This document shows, one piece after another, positions 6,743 to 16,259 of a stretch of 64,000 bases of DNA; positions within the stretch are counted from its first letter, which is position 1, and the number at the start of each line of letters is the position of its first letter. Below the pieces are notes generated by a model, which was not told the origin of the DNA, did no database searches, and saw only the letters and a program-made list of their open reading frames with translations. Source of the DNA: Rhizobiaceae bacterium (GTDB lineage: Bacteria; Pseudomonadota; Alphaproteobacteria; Rhizobiales; Rhizobiaceae); the NCBI GenBank assembly GCA_019635755.1, contig JAHBYW010000007.1:1-64000 (forward strand), in the 5' to 3' direction. Position numbers and translations under genes: made by a program.

Positions 6743-9700
6743 TCACGCCGTCAGGTCCGCCATGAGGCCGGCCGCGACCGACAGCCGCGATACGGTCAGT
6801 TCCCCGCCCTCGGTCAGCGCCACCAGCCGCTCGCGCGTCCTGGCGACGCGCTCGCCGCCGGCCTCCAGCCATGCCGCCACCGGGTCCGCCGCCTTGCGGT
6901 GACCGGCGAGCGCCTTGACCGCGATGCCGCGGCGCGCCGCGGCGATCATGTCGGTCGCGCGCGACAGCGCAAGCCCATCATAATAGTCGGCCGGGGTGAT
7001 GCCCCGCGCCGCCTCTTCCACCCGCGGGATCCGGAAGGCCTCGCTGACCGCGAAGAAGGCCTGCGCCGCCGCCGTCAGCTGGGACCTGGCAGCGGCCGCG
7101 ACGAGCGCGATGTCGGGAACGAGCTGCGTTGCGTCCAGCATGGCAAGCCGGCGCGCCAGCGCCTCCGGCGTTCCGGCCTCGGCGAAGGCCTGCGCGCGGG
7201 CCGCGATGTGCTCCCTGGAGAAGGCCGGCAGCATGTCGGGCAGCTTCGGTTCCAGCACGGTTCGCGCCTCGACGAGCGCGCCGATCTGCGCGGCCAGCGG
7301 CGCATCGCCCACGCCGTTCTTCAGATCCCAGGCGGTCGCAGCCAGCAGGAGCCGGCCGATCGTGGCGTAGAGATCCAGCTGGACCTGCCCGTCGATCCTG
7401 TTGTCCAGCGCATCGACCTCGCGATAGAGCGCGGGCAGGCCGAAGCCGTCGCGAACCACCGCGAAGGCGCGGACGACCTGCCGCACGGTGCGGCCCGTGG
7501 CTTCCTGCAGCCGCGTCACGAAGGCGGGTCCGCCGCGATTGATCAAATCGTTGGCCAGGACTCGCGTGATGATCTCGCGCCGCAGCCGGTGACCTGCGAT
7601 CTCCCTGGCGTATTTCTTCTCCATGCGGTCGGGGAAGTAGGCCAGCAGATCGCGCGCGAAGTGCGGATCGTCGGGGATGTCGGTCGCCACCACATCCGAG
7701 AAGAGCACAATCTTGGCATAGGCGAGCAGGACGCCGAGCTCGGCGCGCGTCAGCGGCTCCCGGCGCGCCTCGCGCGCGGCAAGCGCGGCGGCGGACGGCA
7801 GGTTCTCCACCGCCCGGTCCAGCAGGCCGCGCGACTCCAGCGCCGCCATGAAGCGGGCATGATGCGGCAGGTCGGCCATGCCCGACTTCTCCGCGACGGA
7901 AAGGGCAAGCGTCTGCTCGTAATTGTTGGAAAGCACGAGGCCGGCGACCTCGTCGGTCATCTCGGCGAGCAGCCTGTTGCGGGCCGGGCGCGTCAGCGAG
8001 CCCTTTCGCATCGCGGCGGCCAGCGCGATCTTGATGTTGACCTCGACGTCGGACGAGTTGACGCCGCCGGAATTGTCGATGGCATCCGAGTTGCAGCGCC
8101 CGCCGAGCAGGCCGAACTCGATGCGTGCGCGCTGGGTGACGCCGAGATTGGCGCCCTCGCCGATCACCCTGGCGCGGAGCTCGGCGGCAGTGACGCGAAT
8201 GGCGTCGTTGGCGCGGTCGCCCGCGTCGGCATTGGTCTCCGCCGACGCACGCACATAGGTGCCGATGCCGCCGAACCACAGCAGGTCGACGTCCGCCTTC
8301 AGGATGGCGTTCATGATCTCTGCCGGCGACGCCACGGTCTTCGCCAGCCCGATTGCGGCGGCCGCCTCGGCCGGCAGCGTCACCGACTTCTGCGTGCGCG
8401 AGACGATGACGCCGCCCCTGGACAGCTTCGTCTTGTCATAGTCCTGCCAGGAGGAACGCGGCAGCCCGAAGAGCCGCCTGCGCTCGGCCATCGACGCGGC
8501 CGCATCCGGATCGGGATCGAGGAAGATGTCGCGATGGTCGAAGGCCGCGACGAGCCGGATGTGGTCGGAGAGCAGCATGCCGTTGCCGAACACGTCGCCC
8601 GACATGTCGCCGACGCCGACGACGGTGAACGGCGATGCCTGAATGTCACGGTTCATCTCGCGGAAATGCCGCTTCACCGCCTCCCACGCGCCGCGCGCGG
8701 TGATGCCCATCTTCTTGTGGTCGTAGCCGGCGGAGCCGCCGGAGGCGAAGGCGTCGTCGAGCCAGAAGCCGTGCTTCTGGCTGATCGCGTTGGCGGTATC
8801 GGAGAAGGTGGCGGTGCCCTTGTCGGCGGCGACGACGAAGTACGGATCGTCCTGGTCCTTGCGCACCAGATTCTTCGGCGGCACCACCTTGGCGCCATCC
8901 AGGTTGTCGGTGATCGACAGAAGGCTGGAGACGAAGTTCACATAGGCCTTCGTGCCGGCCTCGAACACGGCATCGCGGCTGCCGCCCTGCGGCAGGCGCT
9001 TCGGAAAGAAGCCGCCCTTGGCGCCCACCGGCACGATGACGGCGTTCTTGACCTGCTGCGCCTTGACCAGGCCCAGCACCTCGGTGCGGTAGTCCTGGGC
9101 CCGGTCCGACCAGCGAAGGCCGCCGCGCGCCACCGGACCGAAGCGCAGGTGAACGCCTTCGACCTCCGGGCCATAGACGAAGATCTCGCGCCACGGCTTC
9201 GGTTCCGGCAGGCCCTGCACCGCGCGGGAGTCGAGCTTGATCGCCAGCGATCGACCCTCGTCCTTCGTCGCCGGCTCGAAATGATTGGTCCTGAGCGAGG
9301 ACTCGATCAGGTTCAGGTAGCGACGGAAGATCGTGTCGTCGTCGATGTTGGGCACGCCGTCCAGCGCGTCGCGGATCGCCGACTTGAGATGCTTGGCGGT
9401 GACCTCTGACTCCTTCTGCGCCGACGGGTCGAAGCGGTTGACGAAGAGCGAATGCAGCGCCCGCGAGATGTCCGGATAACGGTTCAGCGCGCCGGCGATG
9501 AAGCCCTGGCTCTGCGGGATGCCGGCCTGCTGCAGGTAGCGGCCGTAGGCACGCAGCACCATGATCTCGCGCGACCACAGGCCGGCGGTCTGCGCCAGCG
9601 CGTTGTAGCCGTCATTGTCGGCGTCGCCGCTCCACACCGACATGAAGATGTCCTCGAACAGCGCACCGCCGTCCTTCAGGTCGATCGGTCCCCCGAAGGC

Positions 9701-11518
9701 GTTCTCCAGCTCCATGTCGTGGATGAACACCGGCTCGCCGGCCTCGTCGCCGACCTCGAAGGTGCGTTCCGAGATCACCCGGAACCCCATGTTCTCCAGC
9801 ACCGGCACGCGGCGCGAGAGCGCCACCGGCGCGCCGAAATGATGGATCTTCAGCGCCGCCTGCTCGGGCTGCTGGTCGGCATGGCGATAGTAGTCGATGG
9901 CGATCGTGTTGGTCGCGTCGAGCGCGGCGACGCGTGCGGCATCGTGCAGCGCTTCCGCCGCCGAGAAGCTGCCGCGGTAGCTCTCGGGAAAGCGGGCCGC
10001 GACGGCGGCCAGGGCCGGATCGTTTCCGGCCGACGCCGCGGCCTCGGCCAGGGCGTCCTCCCAGGTGCGCACGATGTCGCGGATCGCCGCTTCCAGCTCG
10101 GCCTGGCCGACCTTCGGGGTCGTGCCGCCGGAGCGGCCGATGATGAAATGCACGCGCGCCAGGCTGCCTTCCGGGAAGGCCGGATAGAACGCCGACAGCC
10201 GCCCTTGGAACGCCGCTTTCAGATAGTCGCCGATCCTCTCGCGGACACGGCTGTCGTAGCGGTCGCGCGGCACGAAGACGAGCACGGAGACGAAACGGTC
10301 GAACCGGTCGACGCGCGCCAGCACCCTGACGCGCGGCCGCTCGCCGAGCGCCAGGATCGCCTCGGCGTGGCTGCGCAGCACCGGTACGCTGATCTGGAAC
10401 AGCTCGTCGCGCGGATAGGATTCCAGCACGTTGATCAGCGCCTTGCCGGAATGGTCATTGGGGTTCAGGCCGGACGTCCGGATCACCGTCTCCGCCTTGG
10501 AGCGGAGATAGGGGATCTTCATCACCGAGCGCGTGTAGGCTGTGGACGTGAACAGCCCGACGATGCGCAGCTCGCCGGTCAGCCGGCCCTTGCGGTCGTA
10601 GGTCTTGACCCCGACATAGTCCATGTAGATGCGCCGGTGGACGACCGACTTGGCGTTCGCCTTGGTCACGATCAGCGGGTCGGGTCCGTGCAGGAAGGCA
10701 CGGATCTCGGGCGTCGTGGTGACGGCCTCCAGGCCCAGCCGCAGCACCCTCAGCTTCGGGTCCGACAGGATGCCGAGGCCGGGTTTCTCGACCCGCTCGA
10801 GCTCGCCGCTGGACGCGCTGCCCCGATAGCGGAACTCGCGCATGCCGAGGAAGGTGAAATTGTCGTCGCGCAGCCATTCCAGGAAGGCGATGGCCTCGTC
10901 CACCGCGGCCTTCTCCAGCGGCACCGGAGCGTAGCGGAAATCCGAGATCGCCTGGTCGAGGCGGGCGAGCATCGGCTTCCAGTCCTTCACCGACGCGCGC
11001 ACCTGCGCCAGGAGCGTGTGCAGCCGCGCTTCCAGCCCGGCGGCCCGGTCGGCAGCGACCTGCGGCACATGGACATGCACGACGCTGAGGCGGTCGGCAT
11101 CCTCCCGGTCGCTCTCGGGCAGGATCTCGGCGACGCCGCTGCGGTCGTGGCGGACCGTGATCACCGGATGCATGACCAGCGTCGGCTCGGAGGCCGAGTC
11201 GGTGATCTCGCCCATGATCGAGTCGAACAGGAACGGCATGTTGTCGTTGACGACGGTGATGACGGTGAGCGGCCGGCCGCCGAGGGCGATGCCCGACTCG
11301 ACCTCGACCGCCACCGAACTCGTGCCCGGGCGATGCGGCTTCACCGCCTTCATCGCCAGCGCGGCGGCCTTTTGCAGGTCCGCCCGGTCGTAGGCGGCGA
11401 CGTCCTCCGCTGGCGCCCGCGCCAGCAGGGCATCGTTCAACCGGGCCACGTCGGCGCCCGCCGCCTGTCCGGTCGATGCTTTCGCAACCGGCTTCGCCTT
11501 GCCTGCCATGCGCGTCAT
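6743..11518 (-). CDS. NAD-specific glutamate dehydrogenase, 180-kDa class
   Basis: A 1591-residue protein matching the large GDH class (Pseudomonas GdhB, Caulobacter GdhZ) that deaminates glutamate to 2-oxoglutarate with NAD. The N-terminal half carries ACT-like regulatory regions. The catalytic part is central: VGAKGGFFPKRLP near residue 828, GVGDMSGDVFGNGMLLS near 968, and IGEGANLGVTQRARIEF near 1116. The length is normal for the class. The ORF begins MTRMAGKAK; the internal ATG at 11509 is equally possible. Large GDHs are usually catabolic and allosterically regulated. In Caulobacter GdhZ also affects FtsZ; nothing here shows that directly. Confidence 0.97.
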   Translation of the reverse strand: MTRMAGKAKPVAKASTGQAAGADVARLNDALLARAPAEDVAAYDRADLQKAAALAMKAVKPHRPGTSSVAVEVESGIALGGRPLTVITVVNDNMPFLFDSIMGEITDSASEPTLVMHPVITVRHDRSGVAEILPESDREDADRLSVVHVHVPQVAADRAAGLEARLHTLLAQVRASVKDWKPMLARLDQAISDFRYAPVPLEKAAVDEAIAFLEWLRDDNFTFLGMREFRYRGSASSGELERVEKPGLGILSDPKLRVLRLGLEAVTTTPEIRAFLHGPDPLIVTKANAKSVVHRRIYMDYVGVKTYDRKGRLTGELRIVGLFTSTAYTRSVMKIPYLRSKAETVIRTSGLNPNDHSGKALINVLESYPRDELFQISVPVLRSHAEAILALGERPRVRVLARVDRFDRFVSVLVFVPRDRYDSRVRERIGDYLKAAFQGRLSAFYPAFPEGSLARVHFIIGRSGGTTPKVGQAELEAAIRDIVRTWEDALAEAAASAGNDPALAAVAARFPESYRGSFSAAEALHDAARVAALDATNTIAIDYYRHADQQPEQAALKIHHFGAPVALSRRVPVLENMGFRVISERTFEVGDEAGEPVFIHDMELENAFGGPIDLKDGGALFEDIFMSVWSGDADNDGYNALAQTAGLWSREIMVLRAYGRYLQQAGIPQSQGFIAGALNRYPDISRALHSLFVNRFDPSAQKESEVTAKHLKSAIRDALDGVPNIDDDTIFRRYLNLIESSLRTNHFEPATKDEGRSLAIKLDSRAVQGLPEPKPWREIFVYGPEVEGVHLRFGPVARGGLRWSDRAQDYRTEVLGLVKAQQVKNAVIVPVGAKGGFFPKRLPQGGSRDAVFEAGTKAYVNFVSSLLSITDNLDGAKVVPPKNLVRKDQDDPYFVVAADKGTATFSDTANAISQKHGFWLDDAFASGGSAGYDHKKMGITARGAWEAVKRHFREMNRDIQASPFTVVGVGDMSGDVFGNGMLLSDHIRLVAAFDHRDIFLDPDPDAAASMAERRRLFGLPRSSWQDYDKTKLSRGGVIVSRTQKSVTLPAEAAAAIGLAKTVASPAEIMNAILKADVDLLWFGGIGTYVRASAETNADAGDRANDAIRVTAAELRARVIGEGANLGVTQRARIEFGLLGGRCNSDAIDNSGGVNSSDVEVNIKIALAAAMRKGSLTRPARNRLLAEMTDEVAGLVLSNNYEQTLALSVAEKSGMADLPHHARFMAALESRGLLDRAVENLPSAAALAAREARREPLTRAELGVLLAYAKIVLFSDVVATDIPDDPHFARDLLAYFPDRMEKKYAREIAGHRLRREIITRVLANDLINRGGPAFVTRLQEATGRTVRQVVRAFAVVRDGFGLPALYREVDALDNRIDGQVQLDLYATIGRLLLAATAWDLKNGVGDAPLAAQIGALVEARTVLEPKLPDMLPAFSREHIAARAQAFAEAGTPEALARRLAMLDATQLVPDIALVAAAARSQLTAAAQAFFAVSEAFRIPRVEEAARGITPADYYDGLALSRATDMIAAARRGIAVKALAGHRKAADPVAAWLEAGGERVARTRERLVALTEGGELTVSRLSVAAGLMADLTA

Positions 11519-11626
11519 CCCCGTCTTGTCTTTTGCTGCTATCTATACCGGCACCGCGCATGCTTGGCGATGCACCGCCGGCGACCGCCGGGGATATCCG
11601 CCAGTGAACGACAGGACCGTGACGCC

Positions 11627-12202
11627 ATGACCGACAGCTCCGACCGCATCACCGCACTCGACCTGCCCGCAACGGCCGAGCCGAGCGCCGCCACCCGGGC
11701 CTATTTCGACAAGTGCCGGGAGAAGCTGGGGCTGGTGCCCAATGTGCTCGCCGCCTACGCCTTCGACGAAAAGAAGCTGCGCGCCTTCACCGACATGTAC
11801 AACGACCTAATGCTGGGCGAGTCGGGCCTCAGCAAGCTCGAACGCGAGATGATCGCGGTGGCGGTGTCCTCCGTGAACCACTGCTTCTACTGCCTGGTGG
11901 CGCATGGCGCGGCCGTCCGCCAGCTGTCCGGCGACCCGGCGCTCGGCGAGATGATGGTGATGAACTACCGGTCGGCACCGCTGGACGGGCGGCAGAAGGC
12001 GATGCTGGACTTCGCGGTCAAGCTGACGGAAACGCCGGCCAGGATGGAGGAAAGCGACCGCCAGGCATTGCGCGACGCCGGCTTCTCCGACCGGGACATC
12101 TGGGACATCGCCTCGACCGCGGCGTTCTTCAACATGTCGAACCGGGTCGCGGCGGCGGTCGAGATGCAGCCGAACGCGGAGTACCACGCGATGGCACGGT
12201 GA
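11627..12202 (+). CDS. AhpD-like alkylhydroperoxidase / peroxidase-related protein
   Basis: A 191-residue protein of the carboxymuconolactone decarboxylase/AhpD superfamily. The redox motif is intact: CFYC (C86, C89) with the histidine at 93 in NHCFYCLVAHG, preceded by the helical KLEREMIAVAVSSV segment. Members reduce peroxides through the cysteine pair. It belongs to the longer peroxidase-related subfamily rather than true AhpD, and no ahpC lies nearby. It is divergent from the NAD-GDH gene, about 110 bp apart. Confidence 0.88.
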   Translation: MTDSSDRITALDLPATAEPSAATRAYFDKCREKLGLVPNVLAAYAFDEKKLRAFTDMYNDLMLGESGLSKLEREMIAVAVSSVNHCFYCLVAHGAAVRQLSGDPALGEMMVMNYRSAPLDGRQKAMLDFAVKLTETPARMEESDRQALRDAGFSDRDIWDIASTAAFFNMSNRVAAAVEMQPNAEYHAMAR

Positions 12203-12211
12203 ACGGCGGGC

Positions 12212-12826
12212 TCAGCCCCGCGCGGCGATCGCGGCCGCGGCGCCGGCCATCAGCCCGGCGCTGACCCGGTTGGCCGCGCGCACCGCCCGCTCGCTCCTGA
12301 GCACCTTGCGCGCCTGCGCGGCGGCGAGCACCCAGGCGAGGTCGACGGCGGCCAGCACCACGGCCATCGTCGCGGTCAGCTCCAGCCAGCCGACGACAGT
12401 GACGGCGCCGAGGTCGACGATGGTCGGCAGGAGCGCCATGTAGAACATCATGATCTTGGGATTGCCGAGCGTCACCGCCATGCCCGCCGCGAACAGCCGC
12501 AGCGGCGAATCCTCGCGCGGCATCTCGCCGTCACGCAGCTTCACCGGGGCGAACCACATCTTCCAGGCGAGATAGAGCAGGTAGGCGACGCCGGCCCACT
12601 TCACGATGACGAAGGCGAGGTGGAACGTCTGGGCGACGACGGCCAGGCCGAACACCGCGAGCGACAGCCAGATGCCCTCCCCGATCCACATCGCGAGCAG
12701 GAACGGGAAGACGTCGCGGAAGCCCTTCGAGACGACGCGCGCCACCAGCGCCGCGATCGACGGACCGGGCGAGCCGGCCGCAACGATCAGCGCGCCGGCG
12801 AAGATGAGAAGGGAGGAAAGTTCCAT
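12212..12826 (-). CDS. LysE/RhtB-family amino acid exporter
   Basis: A 204-residue inner-membrane protein starting MELSSLLIFAGALIVAAGSPGPSIAALVA, with the conserved PGP near the end of the first helix and about six hydrophobic segments, the family pattern. LysE/RhtB proteins export amino acids or related small molecules. The start at 12826 is preceded on its strand by a purine-poor stretch, so the ribosome-binding site is weak. It converges with the AhpD-like gene with a 9-bp gap. The substrate cannot be told from sequence. Confidence 0.9.
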   Translation of the reverse strand: MELSSLLIFAGALIVAAGSPGPSIAALVARVVSKGFRDVFPFLLAMWIGEGIWLSLAVFGLAVVAQTFHLAFVIVKWAGVAYLLYLAWKMWFAPVKLRDGEMPREDSPLRLFAAGMAVTLGNPKIMMFYMALLPTIVDLGAVTVVGWLELTATMAVVLAAVDLAWVLAAAQARKVLRSERAVRAANRVSAGLMAGAAAAIAARG

Positions 12827-13000
12827 CTGTGCGGACCAGCAAGACCCGGATGGCCGGTCTTGCCACGCTCCAGCCCGGCCGTCGAGCCGCACAGCGGGGC
12901 GATCACGGGGCCAGCTCGGCTCGTCGCACGGCGGAGGTCGTCTCACCGAGCCAGGGGAAAGCGCTCGCGCCCGGCTTCTCCGGCCTGTTCCTCCTGCTGA

Positions 13001-13156
13001 CTAACGCCAGCCCCTCATCGTGCCGCCGACGCCGGCTCCCAGCGCGATGCCGATCGCGATGCCGATCGGGATGTTGTCCAGGGCCGCGCCGATCATTGCG
13101 CCGAGGCCGATGCCAACGGCAATGCCGATCGCCATGCGGGAATAGGTGTCGCTCAT
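13001..13156 (-). CDS. Small glycine-rich membrane protein
   Basis: A 51-residue protein, MSDTYSRMAIGIAVGIGLGA then two glycine-zipper-like segments ending GVGGTMRGWR. The repeated GIAxGIxLGA pattern suggests two packed helices in the membrane. I choose the ATG at 13156 because AGGAGG lies about 10 bases upstream; the ATG at 13165 sits one base from that site and is less likely. No family assigned. It is followed downstream only by a gap to the LysE gene. Its expression is unknown. Confidence 0.6.
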   Translation of the reverse strand: MSDTYSRMAIGIAVGIGLGAMIGAALDNIPIGIAIGIALGAGVGGTMRGWR

Positions 13157-13241
13157 GGTTTTCATGCCTCCTGTGGCCGCCCTCTGACGGGTCAAGGCGG
13201 CGGGGAGGGAATGGTTCCGGCCGGCGGCAAACGCCGACGAC

Positions 13242-13265
13242 AAAAAAAGCCCGCCAGTGGCGGGC
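13242..13265 (-). terminator. Intrinsic terminator of rpmE
   Basis: Stem GCCCGCC (13249-13255), loop AGT, stem GGCGGGC (13259-13265), a perfect 7-bp hairpin. Read on the minus strand it is followed by seven U (13248-13242), about 28 bases after the rpmE stop. Confidence 0.9.
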
Positions 13266-13293
13266 CTTTCTCTGCGTCATGCGGCCGGTCGGG

Positions 13294-13515
13294 CTACAGG
13301 CCGAGGCCCTCGAAGCGCTTCTTGAACTTCGAAAGGCGGCCGCCGCGGTCGAGCAGTTGCTGCTGGCCGCCGGTCCACGCCGGATGCGTCGACGGATCGA
13401 TGTCGAGGTTCAGCGTGTCGCCTTCCTTGCCGTAGGTCGAGCGCGTCTCGTAGGACGTGCCGTCGGTCATGACGACCTTGATCATGTGGTAGTCGGGGTG
13501 GATCTTCTCTCTCAT
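13294..13515 (-). CDS. rpmE: 50S ribosomal protein bL31, zinc-free form
   Basis: A 73-residue protein of type-A bL31 size: [20 protein letters not shown], then [20 protein letters not shown] and [10 protein letters not shown]. The four zinc cysteines of the E. coli protein (CSCG and CSKC) are absent, replaced by VMTDG and DPSTHPAW, so this is the C-minus form usual in alphaproteobacteria. It is a surface protein of the large subunit near the 5S rRNA. The gene is monocistronic: its own promoter and leader hairpin upstream, and a strong terminator downstream. Confidence 0.97.
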   Translation of the reverse strand: MREKIHPDYHMIKVVMTDGTSYETRSTYGKEGDTLNLDIDPSTHPAWTGGQQQLLDRGGRLSKFKKRFEGLGL

Positions 13516-13550
13516 CGTCGTGTCCCGGCGGTTGGCGGACGGGTCCGCGT

Positions 13551-13589
13551 CAAAAACACGAAGCCGCCCGCGACATTTGGGACGGCTTC
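13551..13589 (-). promoter_or_regulatory. Terminator-like hairpin in the rpmE leader
   Basis: Read on the minus strand, GAAGCCGTCC (13589-13580) pairs with GGGCGGCTTC (13569-13560), a 10-bp stem with one G-U pair and a 10-base loop. The stem is followed by GTG and then five U (13556-13552). The hairpin lies wholly between the predicted rpmE transcription start (about 13599) and its ATG (13515), where no other minus-strand gene needs a terminator. A second small stem, GCGGAC/GTCCGC (13535-13548), follows. Together they look like an attenuation-type or L31-binding leader; this is inferred. Confidence 0.6.
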
Positions 13590-13605
13590 AAAAACGGTCG
13601 GCGAG

Positions 13606-13634
13606 CCTATACATCAGCCGAAATCCAAGCACAA
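13606..13634 (-). promoter_or_regulatory. Predicted rpmE promoter
   Basis: On the minus strand TTGTGC (13634-13629) is separated by exactly 17 bp from TATAGG (13611-13606). The start of transcription is predicted near 13599, giving a leader of about 84 bases. A TATAGG box also lies upstream of rpmF (41404-41399). Confidence 0.6.
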
Positions 13635-13667
13635 GGCCGCCCCGGGCGGTCCGACCGGGAGCGGATC

Positions 13668-15488
<1,821 letters not shown>

Positions 15489-15491
15489 GGT

Positions 15492-15923
15492 TCAGGCCGG
15501 CCGCCAGTCGGCCAGTGCCACAGCGCAGCCCAAGTGCTTCGTTTTCGCCAGATGCTTCATGTCGGCGGTAACGAATGTGCCGCCGCGCTCGATCGCCATG
15601 GCATGGTAGATGCTGTCGAAAAGTGCGGGCCGTCCGCCCCCGGGCGCGCTCATGCGCGAGATTTCTTCAGCTTTGCCAAGCTCATGGGACGTCGGTTCTT
15701 CAATCGAAAGACCCAGGGCACGAAATCTGTCGAACATATCGCCGACCACGGTCAAGGGAACGTCAACGTGCAGCGCGGCGGTAAGGGTCTCGTAGATTGC
15801 GATCGACGGGGCGGCAAATCCGACACCGACTTCCATCATGTGATCAACAAGCGCCCTTGCTTCGACGCTTTCGGCTTCATCTTTGAGCAATTTCACGAAG
15901 ACAGAAGCATCAACGACAATCAT
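15492..15923 (-). CDS. PIN-domain toxin (VapC-like)
   Basis: A 143-residue PIN domain starting MIVVDASVFVKLLKDE. The metal-binding acids are present: D5, E45 (in AIYETLT), D103 (in ALFDSIYHAMA) and D121 (in FVTADMKHLA). It should be a Mg2+-dependent RNase held inactive by the protein encoded just upstream. Its start overlaps the antitoxin stop by four bases (ATGA), so translation is coupled. It is unrelated in detail to the PIN toxin at 3642. Ends four bases after the convergent ABC exporter. Confidence 0.92.
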   Translation of the reverse strand: MIVVDASVFVKLLKDEAESVEARALVDHMMEVGVGFAAPSIAIYETLTAALHVDVPLTVVGDMFDRFRALGLSIEEPTSHELGKAEEISRMSAPGGGRPALFDSIYHAMAIERGGTFVTADMKHLAKTKHLGCAVALADWRPA

Positions 15924-16210
15924 CGGTCGGTACGCGGCTGGTTCCCTTCGAGAATATCAATGGGGCGTCCATCCCATTCCATCCGCTTCCGTCTGAGGAA
16001 ATTGGCCAGGCTCTCTCCCCCCGCCGGTGCTCGCGGCAAATCGTCGAGAAATGTCTTCATGCTGGCGACGGCCCGATCTCTTAAAGCTCGTTCGATCGCG
16101 ACCTCCACAAATTGTGACCGCTGGCTCTTCGGCACGGCGGCATCGAGCTTTCCCTTGGTTTCAGGAGAAAGCGAAAAGGTAGCACGTTCCTTGGGACCAT
16201 CGATGTTCAT
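15920..16210 (-). CDS. Antitoxin of the PIN pair (ribbon-helix-helix-like)
   Basis: A 96-residue protein, MNIDGPKERATFSLSPETKG with the following KLDAAVPKSQRSQFVEVAIERAL. The FSLSPETKGKLD strand followed by two helices suits a ribbon-helix-helix DNA-binding fold. The C-terminal half (FLDDLPRAP... and WDGRPIDILEGN) would contact the toxin. I choose the ATG at 16210 because GGAGG lies 5 bases upstream; the in-frame ATG at 16222 contains that site itself. Probable autorepression through the palindrome just upstream. Confidence 0.8.
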   Translation of the reverse strand: MNIDGPKERATFSLSPETKGKLDAAVPKSQRSQFVEVAIERALRDRAVASMKTFLDDLPRAPAGGESLANFLRRKRMEWDGRPIDILEGNQPRTDR

Positions 16211-16223
16211 CACATCCTCCATA

Positions 16224-16237
16224 ATACGAATTAGTAT
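16224..16237. promoter_or_regulatory. Palindromic operator upstream of the second toxin-antitoxin pair
   Basis: ATACGAATTAGTAT is a 14-bp palindrome of form ATACnAATTnGTAT with one mismatched pair. It lies 14 bp upstream of the antitoxin ATG, in A+T-rich sequence containing a possible -10 (TATTAT on the minus strand). Likely site of antitoxin autorepression. Confidence 0.65.
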
Positions 16238-16259
16238 GATTTCTGAGTAATCGCAATGT

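Noticed and set aside
6521-9409. 962-residue open frame opposite the NAD-glutamate dehydrogenase gene
   Set aside because: It is a high-GC shadow: rich in Arg, Gly and Ala, without any motif, ribosome-binding site or homology, and the opposite strand encodes a clear enzyme.
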